From: Bacteroidota bacterium
GTDB lineage: Bacteria; Bacteroidota; Ignavibacteria; Ignavibacteriales; Melioribacteraceae
Direction of reading: 5' to 3'
Length of the DNA stretch: 64,000 bases
Assembly (NCBI GenBank): GCA_023381535.1
Contig: JAMCSN010000197.1
Span: 40,673 to 104,672 of the forward strand
Position 1 is the first letter of the stretch. Every line of letters starts with the position of its first letter. This document shows, piece by piece, positions 1-8,452 of the stretch. Both the position numbers and the translations under genes were made by a program. Below the pieces are notes generated by a model. That model saw only the letters and a list, made by a program, of their open reading frames with translations, searched no databases and was not told where the DNA came from.

Positions 1-62
1 TTTCAGAAGCCCCCTTAAATAGCATTGCTTCAATTATAACCATAAGATTTGCATCGGCAAGT

Positions 63-638
63 TTATCTTGTCCGCTTGTATTTCCCAATCAAATGCGCTT
101 CGGCAAGAATATGACCTTTCATGGCTTCCAGCAACTGCTTTTTGTTTGCACTGTCGTTTAGTGAGAGAGAAATATTTAGCGCATAAAGTTTGAAAAAGTA
201 CCTGTGTGTTCCCGAAGGCGGGCACGGGCCGCCGTAATAATTTGTCCGGAAATCATTCATGCCCTGAACAATTCCTTCCGTAAAATTTCCGCTCAAGGAT
301 GCATTTTCTTTCAGACTTGTTGTTGAAGCCGGTATGTTGAAAAGCACCCAGTGAACCCAATCGCCTCTGGGCGCATCGGGATCGTCGACTATCAAAACAA
401 AAGTTTTTGTTTCTTTCGGTGCACCGCTCCAATTCAGCGGTGGAGATTCATTTACACCGTCGCATGTGTATTGAACGGGAATCATTGCGCCTTCGGCAAA
501 GGCGGAACTGAAAAGTTTAAACTCCATTTGATTTCCCTTTTTTATTTTTTGAAAATGCCCGGAATCGGTACTTGATAACGGGACAATGATCAATATTAAA
601 AACAATGCGGTTAAAATCTTATTCTTAATCTTGCTCAT
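63..638 (-). CDS. YbhB/YbcL (PEBP, Raf kinase inhibitor-like) family protein
   Basis: A 191-residue protein with the two signatures of the phosphatidylethanolamine-binding fold: DDPDAPRGDWVHW near residue 87 and YGGPCPPSGTHRYFF near residue 134, which form the anion-binding pocket in this family. The bacterial members have no settled role. The first 25 residues are a hydrophobic signal-like stretch followed by a spacer, so an exported form is likely. A second start at 527 (MEFKLFSSAF), preceded by AAGGGAA, would give a cytosolic protein of the usual 154-residue size; the sequence alone does not decide between them. The ATG at 638 has only a weak ribosome binding site. The gene stands alone, on the same strand as the next gene. 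Confidence 0.85.
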   Translation of the reverse strand: MSKIKNKILTALFLILIIVPLSSTDSGHFQKIKKGNQMEFKLFSSAFAEGAMIPVQYTCDGVNESPPLNWSGAPKETKTFVLIVDDPDAPRGDWVHWVLFNIPASTTSLKENASLSGNFTEGIVQGMNDFRTNYYGGPCPPSGTHRYFFKLYALNISLSLNDSANKKQLLEAMKGHILAEAHLIGKYKRTR

Positions 639-698
639 AATCTTACTCTGTTTTTCATAACCTTACACTATAATTATTCATTGATTGTTTCAAGTTGT

Positions 699-1424
699 TT
701 AAGTGCAAAAAAATTGCGGAAATCTTTTCATAACACAATGCCCGATCATGTCTGCAATCTCTTCAAATTTGAGAAGATTGGTATTTATGATTGCATGATA
801 AAGAAGCGGGTCTTCCACATTCTTGTGAAAGTATTTCCAGACATAATTTTTTCTGGCTTCATCTTCTTCCTTAATAAACTCCGCCGCTTTTTTCGCGGTT
901 ACGTTGTAAAGCCGCATGGAATTTTCAATTCTATAATTTAATGGGGCTACCAGTCGCACATGGAAAGCTCTTTCCAAATTTGCAGTTATGATGGTTGCGC
1001 CTCTGCCGACCAAAATTACATTTCCGTATTCGGCAAGCTTTAGAATTGTGCGGGAAGTTTTGTGAAGCAGCGAAAGTTTTGACGGAGTGATTCCCAAAAT
1101 TTCACCGAACCATGAATCGATCTTCGCCGGTTTCTCTTCGGACAAATGTTTTTTGAAATGTTCCGGCAGATGATGATCTTCCATAACTTTTTCAATCAAT
1201 TCACGGTCGAAGAAAGTCCAATCGTCATATTCATCAATCGCATGCTTGTTGAAATGTTCGGTCAGCTTTTCACAGATTGCCGTTGCGCCTACGCCGGTCT
1301 CGCGTGAAATTGTTATCACCGGTCCGGGATTAGTTTTTCTTTTGTGGATTTTAGCTTCTTCCGAATCTTGATAATGTTTGTCGATATAGATGCGGGCTTT
1401 CTCGTATGATCCTAATACTTTCAT
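699..1424 (-). CDS. cytidylate kinase-like family protein
   Basis: A 241-residue P-loop protein of the cytidylate kinase-like group (Pfam Cytidylate_kin2 type). The nucleotide-binding loop is seen as TISRETGVGATAICEKL at about residues 38-54, a relaxed Walker A in which the GKS/T is replaced by GATA. Later motifs are VILVGRGATIIT and AFHVRLVAP, typical of this family. Members are found near sensors and transporters and their true substrate is unknown, so a CMP kinase role in nucleotide metabolism should not be assumed. The start is well supported: GGAGG lies five bases before the ATG at 1424. Confidence 0.8.
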   Translation of the reverse strand: MKVLGSYEKARIYIDKHYQDSEEAKIHKRKTNPGPVITISRETGVGATAICEKLTEHFNKHAIDEYDDWTFFDRELIEKVMEDHHLPEHFKKHLSEEKPAKIDSWFGEILGITPSKLSLLHKTSRTILKLAEYGNVILVGRGATIITANLERAFHVRLVAPLNYRIENSMRLYNVTAKKAAEFIKEEDEARKNYVWKYFHKNVEDPLLYHAIINTNLLKFEEIADMIGHCVMKRFPQFFCT

Positions 1425-1522
1425 TGCTTACCTCCAATGAAAGTTTATAAAATGAAGTGAGAGTAAATACTCTAATCAAAACTAACGGAAGGCAATTTGA
1501 TTAGCAAGAGGCATTAAGCGTC

Positions 1523-1668
1523 CAATGTTGTCAGGTTTAGGTTAATAGACTTTGGACTAAAGTCCAATGAGAAAAGGTTTGTTTAGTAACCCCACGCTTA
1601 AGCGTGGGGTTAGAACAAGTAAAAGCTAATAGGGCTTTAGCCCAATAATTCTTAACCTGACAACATTG
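1523..1668. repeat. 146-bp palindromic repeat element, copy R1
   Basis: The element begins and ends with a perfect 15-bp inverted repeat (CAATGTTGTCAGGTT at the left and its complement at the right). Inside lie three hairpins in a row: TTGGACTAAAGTCCAA, the perfect 20-bp palindrome CCCCACGCTTAAGCGTGGGG, and GGGCTTTAGCCC. A second copy at 39891-40070 is nearly identical apart from a 32-bp insert, and a partial inverted copy lies at 58324-58390. It has no coding capacity, so it looks like a small non-autonomous mobile element or a structured intergenic repeat. Confidence 0.85.
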
Positions 1669-1676
1669 CGTTAACC

Positions 1677-1702
1677 GCCCCTCTCAGAATGGAGAGAGGG
1701 GC
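1677..1702 (-). terminator. hairpin downstream of the amidase gene
   Basis: GCCCCTCTC and GAGAGGGGC form a 9-bp GC-rich stem with an 8-base loop, ten bases after the amidase stop codon when read on the minus strand. There is no clear U-tract, so it may act as a transcript end or stabilising hairpin instead of a classical intrinsic terminator. Confidence 0.4.
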
Positions 1703-1712
1703 AGAAGTAAAA

Positions 1713-3377
1713 CTAATCTAACTTAGGATGCTTCTTGTGAAAATCCGTTGCGTCTTGAAAAGTTTTTGCAACGCCGATAACCGTTCCTTCATCGAACAAC
1801 TTTCCCATAAATGTGATGCTTGAAAGCGTACCCTTGTCGGTAAATCCTGTCGGCACAACAACGCACGGGTTGCCGGTTAAATTTGTGAGCAGCAGATTAT
1901 TTCCTTTAAAAGACGGCGCAACATAAACATCAATCTTATCAAACAGTTTGTACATTTCCTGAATCAGCATGTAACGGATTCTGTTTGCGTTAACATATTC
2001 AACAGCGGGAATAAAGCGCGCAGCACGGAACAGATTCGGCCAGGCTCCTTTGAATTGCCGCGCCAGTATATCGTCTTTGTGCGAACGTGTTAACTCATCG
2101 AATGCGGCGCCCGCTTCCGACATAAGTATGATTGCAATATCACGGGTTGCAATGTCGGGCAAATCAATCGGAATTAATTTTGCGCCAAGCTCCTCAAGTT
2201 TTTTCAACACAAGCGAATCGTTGTTGTGAAAAGGATATTTCTTCTCGAAATCATTTTTCAAATATCCGATCCGCAAATTTTTCAGATTTACTTTGGAATT
2301 GTAATTGAAAGGTGCTTGGTAAAGTGTCGGATCAATTCCATCTGCGCCATGAATGGCGCTAAAAACAATTGCAAGGTCTTCGGTATTCCGGCAGATCGGT
2401 CCAATCTTATCCATCGACCAGCTTAAAGCCATTGCGCCAGTTCTGCTCACACGTCCGTATGTCGGTCTCAAGCCCGTAACGCCGCAAACAGTTGACGGCG
2501 AAACAATCGATCCCCAAGTTTCTGTACCGATTGCAAATGGCAACAGTCCGGCAGAAACCGAAGCAGCGGATCCCGCTGAAGAACCGCTCGAACCTTTCGT
2601 TGTGTCCCACGGATTGCGGGTCATTCCGCCGAACCAAACGTCATCCATAGCAAGTTCGCCCATGGAAAGTTTTGCGCACAACACCGCACCTGCATTAGTA
2701 AGTTTTTTTATCACAGATGCGTCTTCGTCTATCAGCTGATACCTGTAAGGTGCGGCGCCCCAGGTTGTGTTGTATGTTTTGGTTGATAACAAATCTTTTA
2801 CGCCGTAAGGAATGCCGTGTAACATGCCGCGGTATTTTCCTTTCGCAATTTCTTCATCCGCTTTCTTGGCTTCAGCAAGCGCGCGTTCTTCGGTTAACGT
2901 GATCACGCAATGAAGTTTCGGTCCGTACTTTTTCAAACGCTCCAAATACATTTTTGTTAATTGAGTTGAAGTAACCTTTCTGGTTTTAATTAGGTGAGCA
3001 AGTTCGCCGATAGAATAGAAAGCTAAATCTTCAACCTTTGCCGGCATTTTAACATAAGAGTAATCACCGAACTTTAACGGCTTCTGCTTCTTCTCAAATT
3101 TGAATCCATTTGGTATAGGGTTGAAAAGAACTGCGGGCGGAGTGCTGTTCTTGAGTTCAACCTTTCTGATGTTGATGTAGTTGGTCAACTGATCATTCAG
3201 CGCATCCTGCATCGAATCGCGCTGCGCATCGGTGAATTCCAAACCGATAACCTTTTCTGCCTGCTGAATTATCTCTTTGTTGATCTTCTTTTCGGCTTGC
3301 TGGGCATTCACAATCGGGACAAAAGCAAGAAGAGAAAGAATGCACACACACTTCATTATGGTATTAAAAGGGTTCAT
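1713..3377 (-). CDS. exported amidase-signature hydrolase
   Basis: A 554-residue member of the amidase signature family (GatA/FAAH fold). The Ser-cisSer-Lys machinery is visible: Lys194 in GIPYGVKDL, the Ser-rich loop GSSGSSAGS at 262-270, and the nucleophile Ser290 in GTETWGSIVSPS. The first 25 residues are a signal peptide ending in VNAQQ, so it acts outside the cytoplasm and is not the tRNA amidotransferase GatA. Residues 30-110 form an N-terminal extension found in secreted members. It probably hydrolyses amides or peptides; the substrate cannot be read from sequence. GGAAG lies five bases before the ATG at 3377. It is transcribed alone and divergently from the HAD gene. Confidence 0.85.
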   Translation of the reverse strand: MNPFNTIMKCVCILSLLAFVPIVNAQQAEKKINKEIIQQAEKVIGLEFTDAQRDSMQDALNDQLTNYINIRKVELKNSTPPAVLFNPIPNGFKFEKKQKPLKFGDYSYVKMPAKVEDLAFYSIGELAHLIKTRKVTSTQLTKMYLERLKKYGPKLHCVITLTEERALAEAKKADEEIAKGKYRGMLHGIPYGVKDLLSTKTYNTTWGAAPYRYQLIDEDASVIKKLTNAGAVLCAKLSMGELAMDDVWFGGMTRNPWDTTKGSSGSSAGSAASVSAGLLPFAIGTETWGSIVSPSTVCGVTGLRPTYGRVSRTGAMALSWSMDKIGPICRNTEDLAIVFSAIHGADGIDPTLYQAPFNYNSKVNLKNLRIGYLKNDFEKKYPFHNNDSLVLKKLEELGAKLIPIDLPDIATRDIAIILMSEAGAAFDELTRSHKDDILARQFKGAWPNLFRAARFIPAVEYVNANRIRYMLIQEMYKLFDKIDVYVAPSFKGNNLLLTNLTGNPCVVVPTGFTDKGTLSSITFMGKLFDEGTVIGVAKTFQDATDFHKKHPKLD

Positions 3378-3497
3378 GGTTCTTCCTTAATAATAATTGA
3401 AAAAACTTAGTTGAACTTTGTTAATTGACGACCACCGCTCACGTGAAATTATGGATTGAGTTAAAGGGAATCAATTAAATTTTATTTTAGATTTACA

Positions 3498-4160
3498 ATG
3501 CTTTGTAATAAATTTGCCGTCGCAATGATTGAAAAATATAAACACATAATCTGGGATTGGAACGGCACCATCTTTAATGACGTAGAACTCTGCGTTGATC
3601 TGATAAACGAATTATTGGAACCGCGCGGACTGAAAACCGTAACACTGGCTGAATACAAAAATGTTTTCACTATTCCAGTACGGAATTATTATGCCGAACT
3701 CGGTTTCGATTTTTCGAAAGAGTCGTTTGAAATTGTCGGCAAACAATGGATGGATGAGTACGAGCGAAGAAAATTTGAATGCGCCTTGCACGACGGCGTT
3801 GCAGATGTGATTCAGAGAATTAGCAATCTTGGTATTGGGCAGTCAATTCTTTCGGCGTACACACAGCACACTTTAGAAGAAATGGTTGGGCATTTCGGAC
3901 TCACCAAATATTTTTTACACCTTGTTGGCTTGGATAACATTTACGCCGCGGGCAAACTTCATTTGGGTAAAGACTTAATGAAACGTCTCGGAAATGGTAA
4001 GGGAGAAACACTTCTAATCGGTGATACGCTGCATGACTACGAAGTTGCCGCAGAAATTGGCGCCGATAGCGTTCTAATTGCTAACGGTCATCAAAGCAGA
4101 GAGAAGTTGGAAAGTTCAGGCGTAGTTGTGCTGGATGATCTCGCGTATTTGTTTTCTTAA
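3498..4160 (+). CDS. HAD-superfamily hydrolase, phosphoglycolate phosphatase-like
   Basis: A HAD phosphatase with a helical cap of the phosphoglycolate phosphatase type. Motif I is WDWNGT, motif II is the Ser in SILSAYT, motif III is the Lys in GKDLMK and motif IV is LIGDTLHDYE. The second Asp of the usual DxD motif, the general acid/base, is Asn here, which is unusual for a phosphatase. The gene could start at the ATG at 3498 (220 residues) or at 3525, which begins MIEKYKHIIWDWNGT and gives the usual N-terminus; neither has a clear ribosome binding site. It converges on the M23 peptidase gene with only 19 bases between the stops. Confidence 0.75.
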   Translation: MLCNKFAVAMIEKYKHIIWDWNGTIFNDVELCVDLINELLEPRGLKTVTLAEYKNVFTIPVRNYYAELGFDFSKESFEIVGKQWMDEYERRKFECALHDGVADVIQRISNLGIGQSILSAYTQHTLEEMVGHFGLTKYFLHLVGLDNIYAAGKLHLGKDLMKRLGNGKGETLLIGDTLHDYEVAAEIGADSVLIANGHQSREKLESSGVVVLDDLAYLFS

Positions 4161-4179
4161 CGGTTGGTATCTGTGCAAT

Positions 4180-4992
4180 CTAAAACTTCATTTCAAACAA
4201 ACTCATCGGATCGATTCTTTTTTTGTACCACTGAACGCCGAGATGTAAATGCGGCCCCGTTGCACGTCCGGTTGCACCCACTAATCCAATCACTTCGCCT
4301 TTCTTAACTTTTTGTCCGGTCTCAACAAGTAATTTACTCATGTGAAGATAAACGCTGCTTAGCCCTTGACCGTGATCTATCAGAACGAAATTGCCGTTAT
4401 AGAAAAAATTATCACCCGCAATGCGGACGATACCGCCGGAGATTGCGCGTATCGAATCCCCTTCTTCGGCGGAAAAATCCAACCCGTTGTGAATATTTGC
4501 TTTTCTTCCGTTGAGAATTCTTTGGCTGCCGAAAACGCCGGTAATTTTAACGCTGTCAAGCGGGTAAGCAAATCCCGACGAATACATTGCAGTTCTAAGG
4601 TTGCCGGTTTTGGCGCGCGCGGCTTTCATTTTTGCTGCTTCTTTTTTAATCCGTTTTAATTCGCGTTTAGGCGCAACTACGTATTTGCTTGCAATTTTCA
4701 AACGCTGAGTTTGGTATTCACGTTTTTCCAAATCATATACAAAAGTTTTAGTCTTCTTGTTTTTGAAAGTGACCTTTAATTTTTGTTTTCCTTTTGCATC
4801 GCGGTCGAAACCGAAAAGGAACATGCCGGATTTATCGAACAGTAACTTTTGCTTATTAAGCAGAACGGAAGAAATATTTTTCCCGACACCGATTATAATA
4901 CCGCCTTCTTTTGCCTCGCCGTAAAAATTAATTTCCTGCGCGTGGGCAAAAGTAAAACCAATAAGGAAAGTAAAAATCAAAAAGTTTTTCAT
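4180..4992 (-). CDS. M23-family metallopeptidase (LytM domain), exported
   Basis: A 270-residue protein with a signal peptide (cleavage after FAHA near residue 18), a basic helical middle part at about 90-130 and a C-terminal peptidase M23 domain. The zinc and catalytic residues are present: His168 and Asp172 in IHNGLDFS, His217 in YLHMS, and His248-Leu-His250 in GPHLHLG. With both zinc ligands intact it should be an active endopeptidase cutting peptidoglycan cross-links, unlike the degenerate EnvC/NlpD activators. It sits 78 bases downstream of the TPR/barrel gene on the same strand, so a shared transcript is possible. Confidence 0.88.
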   Translation of the reverse strand: MKNFLIFTFLIGFTFAHAQEINFYGEAKEGGIIIGVGKNISSVLLNKQKLLFDKSGMFLFGFDRDAKGKQKLKVTFKNKKTKTFVYDLEKREYQTQRLKIASKYVVAPKRELKRIKKEAAKMKAARAKTGNLRTAMYSSGFAYPLDSVKITGVFGSQRILNGRKANIHNGLDFSAEEGDSIRAISGGIVRIAGDNFFYNGNFVLIDHGQGLSSVYLHMSKLLVETGQKVKKGEVIGLVGATGRATGPHLHLGVQWYKKRIDPMSLFEMKF

Positions 4993-5070
4993 CGCAAATT
5001 CTTTCTTCAGATATAATTGACAAAGATAAAAAAGGAAATTCTTCAGGCAAGCCCTTTCTAAAGGACTGAA

Positions 5071-7980
5071 TTATAGTATCGACCAGTAAACGGTAAGCTG
5101 CCCAGAGAAGTAACGGTAGCTCTGGTCATCCCGCGATGTACTGCCGATACTTATTTTACCGGTTATCGATAAACTCTTTGTCGGTTTGTAGGAAAGATCG
5201 ACATGTCCTTCAAGAGCTATCAAAGTATTTCTGGGAATTATACCGAGTTTACCACCAATAGTAAGACGCAGCCGGTCTTTTTTCTCCAGTTCTTCATCAA
5301 GCCAAAAACTGTGCGATTCAAAATTTCTAGGCGAGTAATAGTACGGCGACTTGAATTTATAATTATCGTAAGCGTATTCATATCCCATTCGCATATCTTT
5401 CGCAAAATATCTTCCCAATCTTATTGCAAAATCGTTGCCTTCGTTTCCGTCATCAACAGAAATATAATTGAAGTAACCGCTGAACCGCAGACCGTCTTTG
5501 TGCTGGTAATATCCTTCCACTTTATAGAATTGCGCATAGTAACGAACGTCGAGTAGATATGGAGAATAGAGAATCATTGAGGCGTCGGAGTTTTGATAAT
5601 TGAGACTAACGGAAATCGTATCAACTTTTTCGTAACGAACGAAAACATCTTTTTCGTCGCGCGAAAACAATCCGTCGGAATTGCTGGAGCCGAGTCCGAT
5701 TCCCATCATCAAGTCCCGTACTGGATGTGCGAACAAATGCCATTTAAAAGTTGTAAATCGTCTTACGCCTGAATAGTAGCCTATTTGAGTTAGCACATCT
5801 TGGTTTAAAGCCGCCGAATCCGCCCGCAGCCAAGTCTTGCCGAATGTAACTCCCAATGAAATGTATGAAGTAATGCCGAGTTCTAATCGTGCGCCGAGCG
5901 TTGAAATTCTGAAGCTAAGATTATCTGCATAGTATGAACCGAAAGGAGAAACGCCGACGTAATTCGGAAACGTTTCCAAAACTGCAGCCAAGCCGGTAAT
6001 GGGGAGCCATCCTTTTCTCAGCTTAACCATTCTTGTTTGTGTTGAATCTAATTTCCATGTTTCCTGAAGATTGTCGTATATCGTTCTCGCGCTGTCGTTC
6101 TCGCCAAGTTTGGCGTAAGTGTCTGCGAGGTAAAGGTGCGCATCAAAATTTGTTGAATCCCGCTTTGTTAGGTCTTTGAATTCTTTTAACGCCGAAAGGG
6201 AATCGCCCATCGAATAATATAATTTTGCTCTCTGCATTGCGGCATCGTAACTGTACCCTTGAGCCAATACCTGGTTATAAGTATCAAGAGCTTTTTGATA
6301 TTCCTTTGCACAGAAGAGAACGTCGCCGTATTCTTTCTGAATCAAAACATTCGGTTCGGCTTTAGATAAATATTCTTCATAGAACTGCAATGCGCCCACA
6401 CAATCTTCTGCAACAACTCTCTGTCTTCCGAGTTCAAGGATTGCATAAAGTTTTTCTTCTTCCGCGCGCAGTTTTTGCCAATCAATGTTGGATTGTAGTT
6501 TTATTACGTCGTCGTTATTCGGTTCAATTCCTTTTGCCTTATCGGCATACTCTTGAGCTTTTTCAAAATCGCTTTTGAGCAAAATTAGAGAACCCATTGC
6601 AACCAAAGCTTCAACGTTATCCGGTTTTGCGGCAAGAACGTTATCGAGATATTGTTTAGCCAAATCGATATCGCGGTTTATCCATACTGAAACTTGAGCC
6701 CGGAAAAGCTGGTAATCCAAATTGTTGGGATCGTCTTTCAGCAATTCATCCGTTATCTCAATCGCCTTATCGAACTCTCGGTTCCACGCGGCTATTCTTG
6801 CATAACGGTATTTCAATCCGGGATCTTTTTCATCCGGATACTTATCGAAATATTTATTCAATGCCGTCTGCGCGCTGTCGTAATACTGCATGTACTCATA
6901 ATATTGCGCTATCGTTTTCAAGGCGTCTTTGTCGAACTCGTCCTTCGATAATTTTACCTTGGCAGAATCTATGACTGCTTGATAAGCTTTGTCGCGTTCA
7001 TCTTTTACAAGCTGAAGTTTTGTCTGGTAGAGTGAATCATTACTGTTTGTTCTGCCTATGATCTGTAATTGTTGATAAGCTTCTTCAAATCTTTTTGTAG
7101 CAATGAGGGAATCCACCAGCTCGTAACGCATCTCGATATTGTTCGGAGTTCTTTTCAGTAGTCTGTAATACCGGTCAATAGGATATTCTCTTTCGAACGA
7201 ACGCGGGTTCTGTTGATTGACGTAAGCTTCGCGGTTAACAATATCCAATCCGTCCTGCGCTTCTTTGAAGAATGGTTTGAATCCGAGTGCGGTCTCAAAT
7301 GCTTTCTTTGCAATCGCCCATTTTGAAAGCCACATTGCAAAATATCCGTAACGGCTCCACAAGCGCCAATCTTCGGGATAACGTTCAACATATTTTTTTA
7401 GAATGCGTTCGCCTTTTACAATGCTACCCGTGTGAGATAAAATTTCCGTGTAGCGTATTATCTCGTCCGGCGACGCGTTGTCGTCGCGTTTCAAATATTC
7501 GTCGTACCATTGTTCCGCTTTATCCCAGATTTCCATCCAGCGGTATGATTTCCCGATTTCCAAATAGTTGAAAGCATTATTCGGATTGATTGCGATCTCT
7601 CGTAAGTGTCCTTCAATTTTTTTTCTTAGCTGTGCGTACCAAATTTCCTGAACGCGTCTGAGGTTTGCTTCGTATTCGGAACGTTTGCCTGCGTCTTGTG
7701 TTTCAAGTGCAATTGCTCTCCGGTAATCTAAAACGGCGTACTGATACTGCTGGCGTTTTTCGAAACACATTGCACGGAGATTATATCCCTCGGATTCCTG
7801 AGGATTGGCGGTGATGTATTTATTCAACTGATCGATGGCATCGCCGTAACGTCCGTTCTGCATGTGGTTCAATGCAGCCGTCTTGAACGCTTGAACATCT
7901 ACTCTCTGTTGGGATCTTGAAATCTGCGGTAACAGAACAAGTATTAATACGGCAAGAAATTTTAGACTAGATAAGCGCAT
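5071..7980 (-). CDS. TPR-repeat outer-membrane protein with C-terminal beta-barrel
   Basis: A 969-residue envelope protein in three parts: a signal peptide (MRLSSLKFLAVLILVLLPQ, first 24 residues), about 15 TPR-like helical repeats from 30 to 640, and a C-terminal part from about 655 rich in alternating aromatic and polar strands (for example GITSYISLGVTFG and MRMGYEYAYDNYKF), ending in an aromatic strand with terminal WSIL. That resembles a YaiO-like outer-membrane barrel with a periplasmic TPR scaffold, an architecture used in exopolysaccharide export (PgaA, PelB and AlgK/E types). The substrate is unknown. I chose the ATG at 7980, which is preceded by GGAGAG, over a GTG seven codons upstream that has no binding site. 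Confidence 0.75.
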   Translation of the reverse strand: MRLSSLKFLAVLILVLLPQISRSQQRVDVQAFKTAALNHMQNGRYGDAIDQLNKYITANPQESEGYNLRAMCFEKRQQYQYAVLDYRRAIALETQDAGKRSEYEANLRRVQEIWYAQLRKKIEGHLREIAINPNNAFNYLEIGKSYRWMEIWDKAEQWYDEYLKRDDNASPDEIIRYTEILSHTGSIVKGERILKKYVERYPEDWRLWSRYGYFAMWLSKWAIAKKAFETALGFKPFFKEAQDGLDIVNREAYVNQQNPRSFEREYPIDRYYRLLKRTPNNIEMRYELVDSLIATKRFEEAYQQLQIIGRTNSNDSLYQTKLQLVKDERDKAYQAVIDSAKVKLSKDEFDKDALKTIAQYYEYMQYYDSAQTALNKYFDKYPDEKDPGLKYRYARIAAWNREFDKAIEITDELLKDDPNNLDYQLFRAQVSVWINRDIDLAKQYLDNVLAAKPDNVEALVAMGSLILLKSDFEKAQEYADKAKGIEPNNDDVIKLQSNIDWQKLRAEEEKLYAILELGRQRVVAEDCVGALQFYEEYLSKAEPNVLIQKEYGDVLFCAKEYQKALDTYNQVLAQGYSYDAAMQRAKLYYSMGDSLSALKEFKDLTKRDSTNFDAHLYLADTYAKLGENDSARTIYDNLQETWKLDSTQTRMVKLRKGWLPITGLAAVLETFPNYVGVSPFGSYYADNLSFRISTLGARLELGITSYISLGVTFGKTWLRADSAALNQDVLTQIGYYSGVRRFTTFKWHLFAHPVRDLMMGIGLGSSNSDGLFSRDEKDVFVRYEKVDTISVSLNYQNSDASMILYSPYLLDVRYYAQFYKVEGYYQHKDGLRFSGYFNYISVDDGNEGNDFAIRLGRYFAKDMRMGYEYAYDNYKFKSPYYYSPRNFESHSFWLDEELEKKDRLRLTIGGKLGIIPRNTLIALEGHVDLSYKPTKSLSITGKISIGSTSRDDQSYRYFSGQLTVYWSIL

Positions 7981-8243
7981 ACTCTCCAAGAAAAATTCCA
8001 CAGATTGTTTTGTTGCCCTGTTACCGCCCTCTATGGATTTTGGGCATGTTTTTTCAACTTTAATTTATCAAAAATTGGGCAAAAAGTAATGAAAGAAAGA
8101 AGAATTGGATTTTGACCCGTTTTGAGTGAAATTAATATAAAGATAATCTCCTAAGTCCGTCTTCCAATGTATCGAGGTAATGCAGTGAATCATATTGGTT
8201 GTAGGAGTTCAATATATTGAACCCTTACACGGTGCGGAAATAA

Positions 8244-8336
8244 TTACTTCAGCAGCAGCATTTTCTTTGATTGAAAAAATCCATTTGTACTCAGTCTGTA
8301 AAAATAAACCCCACTTGGCAGAGACGTTTCGCCCAT
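8244..8336 (-). pseudogene. orphan type IX secretion C-terminal sorting tail (gene remnant)
   Basis: The minus strand encodes LPSGVYFYRLSTNGFF followed by QSKKMLLLK and a stop. This is the last beta-strand block of the type A sorting domain of proteins secreted by the Por/T9SS system. Nothing upstream fits the rest of the domain or a passenger. Instead the frame runs into GC-rich repeat DNA at 8341-8432 and then into the end of the MBOAT gene. It is therefore best read as the 3' scar of a lost secreted-protein gene. It is indirect evidence that this lineage has or had T9SS. Confidence 0.5.
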
Positions 8337-8340
8337 CAAG

Positions 8341-8432
8341 ACTCTCGCCTCGCGAAGACGCCAGTCTCGACTAGACGTCGAGTATAGGCGGGCAAGTCGA
8401 AGCGGTCGGTCTTGCCGAGGCTGACGGCGGGC
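8341..8432. repeat. GC-rich short insert (family also at 32081, 39969, 43318)
   Basis: About 92 bp of GC-rich, hairpin-prone sequence unlike its AT-rich surroundings. It shares CTCGCCTCGC with the copies at 32081 and 39969, AAGTCGAAGCGG (8394-8405) with 39988-39999, and CTTGCCGAGG with the copy near 43362. It interrupts the sorting-tail remnant while keeping the reading frame open. Confidence 0.6.
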
Positions 8433-8452
8433 CTTTACGCAAACGCTTCTTA

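Noticed and set aside
1..43. Possible start of a minus-strand gene (ATG at 43, reading MVIIEAMLFKGASE off the left edge)
   Set aside because: Only 14 codons and no ribosome binding site; too little to support a gene.
1500..1690. CRISPR array, suggested by repeated words near 1.5 kb and 39.9 kb
   Set aside because: There are no regularly spaced repeats with spacers; the similarity is two copies of a dispersed palindromic element, and no cas gene is present.
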